DNA from: Flavobacteriales bacterium
GTDB taxonomy: Bacteria > Bacteroidota > Bacteroidia > Flavobacteriales_F > PHOS-HE28
DNA: 52,608 nucleotides
Direction: 5' to 3'
Assembly (NCBI GenBank): GCA_020847755.1
Contig: JADLBK010000158.1
Location: 1 to 52,608, forward strand
The notes under the pieces are model-generated. The model was not told the origin of the DNA, searched no databases, and was given only the letters and a program-made list of their open reading frames with translations. Shown here one piece after another: positions 35,401-41,382 of this stretch (position 1 is its first letter; each line of letters begins with the position of its first letter). A program made the position numbers and the translations under genes.

Positions 35401-35794
35401 CCATGGCCACCCCGGTGTGCCACCCATGCTCGGTCTCCGTGGGCAGGGCCGCTTCGGTGACGTCCTCGAACCGGAGCCCCCCGCGGTTCAGGTAGAGCCG
35501 GTCCGCGACCAGATTCCCCGTGAGGTAGATGTCCGGAAGCCCATCCCCATTGACATCCCCGATCGCCACGCCTCCTCCGTTGTACATGTATTCGTACATG
35601 AAGTAGTTCCGCGTGTCGTTCTCCTCCACCCGGTTGGCGAAATGGACACCGCTTTTCTCCGCGGGAAGGGTGATGAAGAGAGGCGCCGGGGTCGCTTCCG
35701 ACGGCGCAGTGACCGGTTCGGGCGTCGGGTCCGCACCGCAGCCGATCGCCAGGGCGATCGACAGCATCCAAAGCGGTTCTCGGTGTTGATGCAT
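32444..35794 (-). CDS. FG-GAP/VCBS-repeat lipoprotein with ASPIC/UnbV-type domain (copy A)
   Basis: A 1116-residue predicted lipoprotein (signal LSIALAIGCG, Cys near residue 19). It has the same architecture as the adjacent copy. About fourteen DxDxDGxxDL loops are visible, including DVNGDGLPDIYLTGN, DYDNDGLPDIVVLD, DLDNDGDLDLVINN and DVNADGHADIIAAG. It also has an ASPIC/UnbV-like VEVFWPDGRYTLLADV segment and the ECSSQQC motif. The two copies are colinear and clearly homologous, but diverged well beyond a recent duplication. The start is the ATG at 35794; a GTG 9 bp upstream is less likely. A weak box (TATTTTGG, 35906-35913) lies upstream. Role inferred: surface-exposed binding protein. Confidence 0.88.
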   Translation of the reverse strand: MHQHREPLWMLSIALAIGCGADPTPEPVTAPSEATPAPLFITLPAEKSGVHFANRVEENDTRNYFMYEYMYNGGGVAIGDVNGDGLPDIYLTGNLVADRLYLNRGGLRFEDVTEAALPTETEHGWHTGVAMADVNGDGHLDIHVCRAGWTSDPQARTNLLYLNDGQGRFKEVGHEWGIADTTRSTQGLFFDHDRDGDLDLFVINTPVQGASKRSNAEVEHAIAARRSPSSRLYRNDGDRFTDITAAAGLWNMAYSLGVACSDLDQDGIADLYVSNDYVAPDFLYMGRMDGTYHNEVLERTRHISNFGMGCDIADYDNDGLPDIVVLDMVSEEHARSKRNMGAMSPAQFWGVVAAGYHHQYMFNTLQHNNGNGTFSEVGQLAGISKTDWSWAPLLADLDNDGWKDLLVTNGYKRDMRDNDYSAKAKAIKASGQAMRPMDVLALVPSTRVRNYLYRNNGDLTFRNVSVEWGFTEAVNSNGAAYGDLDNDGDLDLVINNMDAVAGMHINQAVEQGRGHHLRLKLEGTPGRTVLGARATVEANGVRQLAELAPVRGFQSSVEPILHFGLGGAGKADRVEVFWPDGRYTLLADVPADQTLPIRHDDASDRAPAPPAPAALLEAVGTGHGLSFTHRENAYDDFAVQVLLPHKRSEDGPFMAKADLNGDGREDLYIGGARDQAGALFLSDGADRYRQVQGPWIDHKDREDQGALFLDADQDGDQDLLVLSGGYESDRLEIHFQPRLYSNRGMGRFDHAPGALPVLMTSAQRAAAGDVDGDGDLDLFIGGRVIPGAYPRDPRSYLLVNDGTGRFSDATAERASHLAEAGMLTDALWMDIDGDGDADLITAGEWQPIAMHRNDGGRLVAHTVDGLRHTAGWWNRIVAADPDLDGDQDLVCGNIGWNTKFHATADHPLHLYANDMDDNGSLDIVLAKEGTNGKVPVRGRECSSQQCRMIIDRFPTFKDFAHADLERIYTPEKIGSAQHLVAEQMRSCVVWNEGGGRFRVEPLAMHAQTGPLHGIAVRDVNADGHADIIAAGNHWGAAVETIRYDGGTGIVLLGDGQGGFRPRSVRESGLFAWRNAKDLVVLEQGAGRAPWVVVSNNNDALEVFTPGHARSAWAARR

Positions 35795-35934
35795 GTCCGG
35801 CACCGTCGCCGAGGCCGGGCAACAACCGGAAACCTGCCGTTCCGCACACCGAAAAGCTCCCTCACCGGGTCTCCGGTCGGTGGACCGGGTTCATCGTGCG
35901 CAAGACCAAAATAGGAATTCCGAGCGGACCACCT

Positions 35935-37173
35935 TCATCGCACCGCCTCCTCCCAGAGCAGGATCGCGTTCTCGTTGTTCACGCTGATCCGTGGGATGTC
36001 GTCATAGAGCGTGACCTTGCCGGTGACGCACACCCGCTTGCGCAGCAGGGCCTCCTCCGGGTCGTAGTGGAAATTGGGCCCGTTGCTGTCCCAGATGGTG
36101 CAGTAGAAGTCCTGCGCGGGATGCAGGCGGTCGAAGTTGAGGTACACCGCGTTCGCCTTCTGCGTGCGCCGCGTGCTGACCACGGTGCCGCACACGGTGG
36201 CCACACGGCCGATCTGGTGGCGCGCCTGCACCGTGTTGAACATGCCCTTGGGCAGCGGCGCCGGCAGCGGCTCCACTTCGCCCAGGAACGGATCGCCGGG
36301 ATGGTACCAGGCCTGCGGATCGCGCTGGGCCTCCAGCCTCGCCTCCAGCGTATCGTCCAGCGCGGGGAAGAGGTCCAGGCCGGTGAGGCGCTCCACGCTG
36401 TCCACGGGCACGGCGTAGCTGATGGTCGGGTATTCGTTCACCCCGTTGCGCATCACGAAGCCGATCATCTTCCGCTCCGGCCCGTCCAGGTCGGCGAGCA
36501 CCTTGAAGAAGTGCTCGGGGATGCTCACCTCGTTCTTGTGCCCGGGGTTGTCCATCGCCGGCAGGCCCTCGCGCAGCACCGGACCGGTGACCACGAAGAC
36601 CCGTTCGCCGCCAAAGCGCACGGTGCGCCGCACCCAGTCCTCCAGGTCGCTCCAGCTGTCGCGGTTGAACTCGGGCCGCTGCGGGCTGATGTTGCTGTAG
36701 AAGTAGGTCGCCGTCAGCGCCTCCTTGTTCCAGCGCATGTCCGCGCTGGGCACCAGATGCCCACGGTCGAATCCGCTGAACCAGTAGTCCTCCACCGTGC
36801 TGGTGCCGGTGCGCACCTTGGTGTCCATCAGGAAGGTGTCGATGCGGGCCAGGTTGCCCGTGATCACGTCCGGCGTGGCGATGTGCGCGGTCCACTTGGG
36901 CTGTTCGTGGCGCTCGCTATACACCAGCAGGTGTCCGGGATGCTCCACCAGCTCGTCGCCGGGTGCCAAGGCCGGCAGGGCCAGGGCGCGCAGGTCGCGG
37001 CGGATGATGGTCAGCTTCAGTGAATCGATCGGAGCCGCCAGCGCTTCGAGCGCCGTGCGCAGTTCCTGGTCGCGTGCCTGTAGTTCACGCAGCCTCTGTT
37101 CCGGTCCGTCCTGTGCCCACAGGGCAGGACCGATCAACGCGAACAGGGCCAGCGGAAGGGCGCGTGGGTTCAT
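35935..37173 (-). CDS. Exported DNA/RNA non-specific endonuclease with C-terminal OB fold
   Basis: A 412-residue exported protein. The signal peptide ends near ALWAQ (residue 21). A short Glu/Arg-rich helix covers about residues 25-65. The beta-beta-alpha-metal nuclease domain covers about residues 75-295 with the family signature DRGHLVPSADM (His139 the general base) and the metal Asn161 in SNISPQ. From about residue 310, separated by a Pro-rich linker, is an OB-fold-like domain (VATVCGTVVSTRR, LNFDRLHPAQDFYCTIW, KRVCVTGKVTLYDDIPRISV). It degrades nucleic acid outside the cytoplasm. A TACTTTCG box lies 5 nt before the chosen ATG, and the longer upstream frame is rejected for that reason. It is the second secreted nuclease in the window. 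Confidence 0.9.
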   Translation of the reverse strand: MNPRALPLALFALIGPALWAQDGPEQRLRELQARDQELRTALEALAAPIDSLKLTIIRRDLRALALPALAPGDELVEHPGHLLVYSERHEQPKWTAHIATPDVITGNLARIDTFLMDTKVRTGTSTVEDYWFSGFDRGHLVPSADMRWNKEALTATYFYSNISPQRPEFNRDSWSDLEDWVRRTVRFGGERVFVVTGPVLREGLPAMDNPGHKNEVSIPEHFFKVLADLDGPERKMIGFVMRNGVNEYPTISYAVPVDSVERLTGLDLFPALDDTLEARLEAQRDPQAWYHPGDPFLGEVEPLPAPLPKGMFNTVQARHQIGRVATVCGTVVSTRRTQKANAVYLNFDRLHPAQDFYCTIWDSNGPNFHYDPEEALLRKRVCVTGKVTLYDDIPRISVNNENAILLWEEAVR

Positions 37174-37178
37174 CCCGA

Positions 37179-37186
37179 CGAAAGTA
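37179..37186 (-). promoter_or_regulatory. TAnnTTCG promoter box for the endonuclease
   Basis: TACTTTCG on the minus strand, 5 nt before the ATG at 37173. Confidence 0.5.
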
Positions 37187-37198
37187 AACGGATGCGCG

Positions 37199-38269
37199 TC
37201 ACCGCAGGATCCCCGCCAGCTCGTCGAGGGCCGCACCCAGCAGGGCGTACCCGGTGGACGCCTTGGGCGATGCGTGCGGCCTCCCGAGCGCGGCCGCCAG
37301 GTCGACGGCGTGCTGCTGCTGCACCAGGAACCTGCCGGTGCGGGCGTGAAGGCGACCGAGATATTGCTGTTCGTGCTGGCCGGGCGTGGGGATGATCAGG
37401 GCGCTGCGCCCGAGCGCCGCCAGGTCCATCAGTGTGGTGTAGCCGCTGCGGGAAACGATGAGCGACGCGCCCAGCAGGGCCTCGCGAAGCGCATCGCCGG
37501 TGAGGTGGCCCACCACTTCCACCCGACCGATGCGGCGTGTTCCCGGCCGTTGCGGAAGTCCCTGCACCAGCAGATGCTCCCCCGGCAGCGTGGCGAGCTG
37601 CTCCAGCAGGATGCCTTCCAGCAGGGTACGCTGCGGCTCGGGACCGCTGATCACGGCCACCACGCGATGGGCGGAGCGAGGGGTGGCCGCACCTTCCGCC
37701 ATGCGGCTCACCGGGCCGATGTAGCGCACGTTCGGTGGCAGGTGCGTCCCATGCGAAAGATCGCCCGCCAGCCCCGGTGCCACGGGCTCGTCCATCACCC
37801 AGCAGCGATCGAAGCGGGCCACATGCCGCAGGTTGAGGTGCCGCAGCGCGTTCTGCGCGAACGGGGTGAAAGGGAAGAGCTGATGGGTGATGAGCACCGA
37901 GGGCAGCTGTGCACTGCGCACCCCGAACCGCTGGTCGCTGATCACCGCGTCCAGACGAAGGCCCGCCGCGATGCGGTCGAAGGCCGCACGTTCCGCCGCC
38001 ACGCTCCGCACCATCGCCGGCAGCTGGCGCGCCATGCTCCAGAACTGGCTCCTTCCGGCGGCATAGCGGACGGTGATACCGGGCAGCCGCACATGCTCCA
38101 GCTCGGGGAACTCGGCCCGCAGCAGGGCCAGCGGACCGGCGTCCGCGGCCAGCACGGGATGCGCTCCGCGTGCGAGCAGCGCACGCACCACGGGCACACA
38201 GCGCGCCGCATGGCCCAGTCCCCAATCGAGGGGGGCCACCAGCACGCGGGCATCGCGCAGACCGGACAT
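37199..38269 (-). CDS. GT-B fold glycosyltransferase (MurG-like)
   Basis: A 356-residue cytoplasmic or membrane-associated protein. The N-terminal Rossmann half begins RVLVAPLDWGLGHAARCVPVVRAL, with the Gly-rich loop of GT-B enzymes. The C-terminal half holds the nucleotide-sugar site (VVAVISGPEPQRTLLE, LIVSRSGYTTLMDLAALGRSALIIPTPGQHEQQYL), very like MurG and family-28 enzymes. Donor and acceptor are unknown. It is not murG itself, because no division or cell-wall genes surround it. It lies 25 bp upstream of the endonuclease on the same strand, so the two may be co-transcribed even though the nuclease has its own box. A near-match box, CACCTTCG, directly precedes its ATG. Confidence 0.82.
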   Translation of the reverse strand: MSGLRDARVLVAPLDWGLGHAARCVPVVRALLARGAHPVLAADAGPLALLRAEFPELEHVRLPGITVRYAAGRSQFWSMARQLPAMVRSVAAERAAFDRIAAGLRLDAVISDQRFGVRSAQLPSVLITHQLFPFTPFAQNALRHLNLRHVARFDRCWVMDEPVAPGLAGDLSHGTHLPPNVRYIGPVSRMAEGAATPRSAHRVVAVISGPEPQRTLLEGILLEQLATLPGEHLLVQGLPQRPGTRRIGRVEVVGHLTGDALREALLGASLIVSRSGYTTLMDLAALGRSALIIPTPGQHEQQYLGRLHARTGRFLVQQQHAVDLAAALGRPHASPKASTGYALLGAALDELAGILR

Positions 38270-38339
38270 GCCCGCGAAGGTGCGCAGCCGATCGTGAAGC
38301 CTGCGTTACGTCCACCGGTCGTGCACCTGGCACACCGCC

Positions 38340-38347
38340 TACTTTCG
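38340..38347 (+). promoter_or_regulatory. TAnnTTCG promoter box for trmB
   Basis: TACTTTCG, 7 nt before the ATG at 38355. Confidence 0.55.
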
Positions 38348-38354
38348 CGCCGCC

Positions 38355-39035
38355 ATGGGCAAGAACAAGCAGTTCCGCTTCGCCGAGAACGCCACCTTCG
38401 AACAGGTGGTGCAACCGGCGTTCGCGGACCTGGTGGAGGGCCGCTTCCCCTTGAGGGGACGCTGGAACGCCGACTTCTTTCACCGCGAGGCGCCCCTAGT
38501 GCTGGAACTGGGCTGTGGGAAAGGGGAGTACACCCTGGGGCTGGCCGCCCTCGATCCACAGCACAACCACCTGGGCGTTGACATCAAGGGCGCGCGGATC
38601 TGGCGGGGGGCGCGCACCGCACGGGAACGGGGCATCGCGCATGTGGGCTTCCTCCGCACCCACATCGATCACCTCCTGCATTGCTTCGCTCCGGGGGAGG
38701 TGGACGCCATCTGGCTCACCTTCAGCGATCCGCAGATCGGCAAACCGCGTAAACGGCTGACCAGTCCCATCTTCCTGGAGCGCTACCGGCAGGTGCTCAA
38801 GCCGGGCGGGCTGGTGCACCTCAAGACCGACAGCCCGCTGCTGTACGAATACACCCTGGAACAGGTGGAGGCGCACAAGCTGCCCCTGTTGGAGCACAGC
38901 GCCGATGTGTACGCCGACCTCGTGCAGCGCGTCGGCCCCGAGGAACAGGCGGTGCTGAGCATCCGCACGTTCTACGAGTCGATGTGGCTCACCGAGGGAC
39001 GGAAGATCCACTACGTGCGCTTCGCGATCGGGTGA
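38355..39035 (+). CDS. trmB: tRNA (guanine(46)-N7)-methyltransferase
   Basis: A 226-residue cytoplasmic enzyme that uses S-adenosylmethionine to make m7G46 in tRNA. SAM motif I, ELGCGKGEYT, is at residues 51-60. GVDIKGARIWRGARTA, the WLTFSDPQIGKPRKRLTSPIFLERY segment (the Bacteroidota form of the FPDP motif) and VHLKTDSPLLYEYTLE follow in the usual order. The length is normal. It begins just after a strong promoter box and is followed after 3 bp by the alkyltransferase-like gene, with which it is probably co-transcribed. Confidence 0.93.
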   Translation: MGKNKQFRFAENATFEQVVQPAFADLVEGRFPLRGRWNADFFHREAPLVLELGCGKGEYTLGLAALDPQHNHLGVDIKGARIWRGARTARERGIAHVGFLRTHIDHLLHCFAPGEVDAIWLTFSDPQIGKPRKRLTSPIFLERYRQVLKPGGLVHLKTDSPLLYEYTLEQVEAHKLPLLEHSADVYADLVQRVGPEEQAVLSIRTFYESMWLTEGRKIHYVRFAIG

Positions 39036-39038
39036 GCC

Positions 39039-39422
39039 ATGAGCCGGGCGATCACATCCACGAAGAAGCAGCTGCGCGATGGCGCCGTGCAGGAAAGGGA
39101 CTTCTTCGCCGACGTCATGGACGTGGTGCGCCAGGTCCCCAAGGGTCGCGTGACGAGCTACGGGGCGATCGCACGGTACCTCGGTGCGGCGCGCTCCGCC
39201 CGCATCGTGGGCTATTGCATGAACAACAGCCACGTGGTGAAGCCGCCCGTGCCCGCCCACCGGGTGGTGAACAGCAGCGGCCTGCTCACCGGCAAGCACC
39301 ACTTCGCCACACCCACGCGCATGGAGGACCTGTTGAGGAAGGAAGGCGTGAAGGTGAAGGACGACCGGGTGGTGGACTTTCGGAAGACGTTCTGGGATCC
39401 GGCGGTGGAGCTGGGCCTGTAG
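39039..39422 (+). CDS. Alkyltransferase-like protein (MGMT family, active-site Cys replaced by Ala)
   Basis: A 127-residue protein with the O6-methylguanine-DNA methyltransferase DNA-binding fold. VPKGRVTSYGAIARYLG, then ARIVGYCMNNS, and the position of the active-site PCHR motif are all recognisable. Here that motif reads PAHR (residues 72-75), so the alkyl-accepting Cys is Ala. The protein cannot be a suicide methyltransferase. By analogy with ATL proteins (usually PWHR) it may recognise O6-alkylguanine and pass it to nucleotide excision repair. Ala at this site is, to my knowledge, common in Bacteroidota homologues. It is co-directional with trmB, 3 bp away. Confidence 0.88.
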   Translation: MSRAITSTKKQLRDGAVQERDFFADVMDVVRQVPKGRVTSYGAIARYLGAARSARIVGYCMNNSHVVKPPVPAHRVVNSSGLLTGKHHFATPTRMEDLLRKEGVKVKDDRVVDFRKTFWDPAVELGL

Positions 39423-39477
39423 GGCCCGGCCGCTGTGCGGGGATCGTGTACCTTCAGCGGGCCAACCCCTTCCGGCC

Positions 39478-39909
39478 ATGATGATCCAAGTGGAACACGA
39501 GGACGAAGACACCCGCATCGAGGTGCTGCCCGACCAGCGTCTGGTGCGGCTGACGTGGAAGCGCCCGGTGTCCGGGGCCATGTATCGGGGATCGTTGCTG
39601 CGCCTGTTGAACACGGTGACCCTGCGCCACCTGAAGCATTGGTTGAGCGACGGTCGGCGGATGGGCCCCATCCTCTATGCGGACCAGGCGTGGACCCTGG
39701 AGGAGTTCGTGCCCCAGCTGGTGAAGGCCGGGGTGGAGCGCATCGCCATCGTGAGCAGCGAGGATGTCCTCAACCAGATCGCGGTGGACCGCATGGTGAG
39801 CGCGACCGCCGCCGTGGTGCCCTACAACATCGCCTTCTTCCAGGACCCGTCGATCGCGCAGCTGTGGTTGATGGACAAGGGGAGCTCACCGGCCATAGCC
39901 GGCGCATGA
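39478..39909 (+). CDS. Hypothetical small cytoplasmic protein (possible STAS/SpoIIAA-like)
   Basis: A 143-residue protein without signal peptide or membrane segment. The pattern of strand, helix and strand (RIEVLPDQRLVRLTWKRPV, YADQAWTLEEFVPQLVKAGVERIAIVSSED) recalls SpoIIAA/STAS-like proteins of Bacteroidota, but I cannot assign it firmly. Two adjacent ATGs (39478 and 39481) are possible starts. A weak TACCTTCA box lies about 20 nt upstream. It is co-directional with the Mrp gene 46 bp downstream, which has its own box. Confidence 0.65.
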   Translation: MMIQVEHEDEDTRIEVLPDQRLVRLTWKRPVSGAMYRGSLLRLLNTVTLRHLKHWLSDGRRMGPILYADQAWTLEEFVPQLVKAGVERIAIVSSEDVLNQIAVDRMVSATAAVVPYNIAFFQDPSIAQLWLMDKGSSPAIAGA

Positions 39910-39939
39910 AATACGGCGGTGATCGGCACCGGCCGGCGT

Positions 39940-39947
39940 TATTTTCG
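39940..39947 (+). promoter_or_regulatory. TAnnTTCG promoter box for mrp
   Basis: TATTTTCG, 8 nt before the ATG at 39956. Confidence 0.55.
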
Positions 39948-39955
39948 CGCCCCCC

Positions 39956-41020
39956 ATGCCCATCACCGACGAAGCCATCCAAGCCGCCCTGTCGCGCGTC
40001 ATCGAACCCGACCTCAAGAAGGACATCCTGGCGCTGGACCTGGTGCGTGAGGTGGTCGTGGACGAGAACACCCTGCACGTCACCGTGGAGGTGAGCAACC
40101 CCGCCCTCCACAGCCGTAAGCGCATGGAGGAGGCGGTCACCTTCCAGCTGAAGAAGGAGCTGGGTGAAGATGTGCAGGTGCGGGTGACGGTGAACCCCTT
40201 GAGCGGCGAACGCGCGGGCATCCGCAAGGTGCTCCCGGGCGTGAAGCACATCGTGGCCGTGGCCAGCGGCAAGGGCGGGGTGGGCAAGAGCACCATCACG
40301 GCCAACCTCGCGGCCGGACTGGCCGCACGCGGGCTGAAGGTGGGCCTGGTGGACGCGGACATCCACGGGCCCAGCATGCCCCTCATGTTCGATGTGCTGA
40401 AGGAGCGCCCGCGCACCACCGAACGCGACGGCAAGCCGGTGATCGTCCCCGTGGAGTCCCACGGGGTGAAGCTGCTCAGCATCGGCTTCTTCGCCGAACC
40501 GGACCAGGCCATCGTGTGGCGCGGCCCCATGGCCAGCAAGGCCCTGGAGCAGCTCTTCAAGGACGGCGACTGGGGCGAGCTCGATGTGATGCTGGTGGAC
40601 CTGCCCCCCGGCACCGGCGACATCCACCTCAGCCTGGTGCAGGCCGTGCCCCTCACCGGCGCCATCATCGTCAGCACCCCGCAGCCCGTGGCCCTGGCCG
40701 ATGCCCGCAAGGGCGTGGGCATGTTCCGGCTGCCCAGCGTGAACGTGCCCGTGCTCGGCATCGTGGAGAACATGGCCTGGTTCACCCCGGCCGAACTGCC
40801 CAACAACCGGTACCACATCTTCGGAAAGGGCGGCGCCCGCGCCCTGGCGGAGGAGCTCGGCGTGCCCTTCCTCGGGGAGGTCCCCTTGGTGCAGAGCATC
40901 CGCGAGGCGGGCGATGTGGGCCGGCCGGCCGTGCTGCAGGAGGCCACCCCCAGCGCCGCCGCCTTCACCGACCTTTGCTCCGCCCTGCTGGAGCGCCTCC
41001 GGCAGCCGGTCACCGCCTGA
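39956..41020 (+). CDS. Mrp/NBP35-family P-loop ATPase for Fe-S assembly, lacking the CxxC motif
   Basis: A 354-residue cytoplasmic protein. Residues 1-85 form an MIP18/DUF59-type domain. The ATPase domain has the deviant Walker A SGKGGVGKST at residues 104-113 and later DLPPGTGD. Such proteins carry a 4Fe-4S cluster for target enzymes. The usual C-terminal CxxC is missing: where it is expected the sequence reads NMAWFTPAELPNNRYHIFG. As far as I recall this holds for Bacteroidota Mrp in general. The gene is followed after 3 bp by a NifU-type protein and then by an Fe-S oxidoreductase, a coherent Fe-S neighbourhood. Confidence 0.9.
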   Translation: MPITDEAIQAALSRVIEPDLKKDILALDLVREVVVDENTLHVTVEVSNPALHSRKRMEEAVTFQLKKELGEDVQVRVTVNPLSGERAGIRKVLPGVKHIVAVASGKGGVGKSTITANLAAGLAARGLKVGLVDADIHGPSMPLMFDVLKERPRTTERDGKPVIVPVESHGVKLLSIGFFAEPDQAIVWRGPMASKALEQLFKDGDWGELDVMLVDLPPGTGDIHLSLVQAVPLTGAIIVSTPQPVALADARKGVGMFRLPSVNVPVLGIVENMAWFTPAELPNNRYHIFGKGGARALAEELGVPFLGEVPLVQSIREAGDVGRPAVLQEATPSAAAFTDLCSALLERLRQPVTA

Positions 41021-41023
41021 ACC

Positions 41024-41287
41024 ATGCGTCGTCGCGAACAAAGCCAGCTCGAGCAGCGCGTTCAGGACGCCCTGCGCGACCTGCGCCCCTTCCTGGAGGC
41101 CGACGGCGGCGACATCACCCTGGAGGAGATCACGCCGGAGGGGGTGGTCCGTGTGCGCCTGCACGGCGCCTGCCGCGGCTGCGCCATGAGCCCCATGACC
41201 ATGAAGGCCGGGGTGGAGGAGGCCATCAAACGCGTCGCCCCCTCCATCAAGGCCGTCGAGGCCGTGAACATGGGCCAGGTGGTCTGA
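41024..41287 (+). CDS. NifU-type Fe-S scaffold/carrier (C-terminal domain only)
   Basis: An 87-residue cytoplasmic protein consisting of one NifU C-terminal domain. It has RPFLEADGGDITLEEI, the cluster motif CRGC (Cys50, Cys53) and then the MSPMTMKAGVEEAIKR helix. It starts 3 bp after mrp and is certainly in its operon. A carrier delivering clusters together with Mrp is the expected role. The korAB genes downstream have their own promoter box. Confidence 0.92.
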   Translation: MRRREQSQLEQRVQDALRDLRPFLEADGGDITLEEITPEGVVRVRLHGACRGCAMSPMTMKAGVEEAIKRVAPSIKAVEAVNMGQVV

Positions 41288-41360
41288 GCCCGGAACATCC
41301 GGCCGCCCCACGTGTTGCTTCGCCGGTGACCGCCATCGCGGATCGCCTTACCCCGCCCCG

Positions 41361-41368
41361 TACCTTCG
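41361..41368 (+). promoter_or_regulatory. TAnnTTCG promoter box for korAB
   Basis: TACCTTCG, 14 nt before the ATG at 41383. Confidence 0.55.
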
Positions 41369-41382
41369 CAGCGCTTTCCCCC

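Noticed and set aside
40516..41382. Upstream extension of the korA frame
   Set aside because: It lies over mrp and the NifU gene in another frame and is Arg/His-rich; the promoter box at 41361 and the family N-terminus fix the start at 41383.
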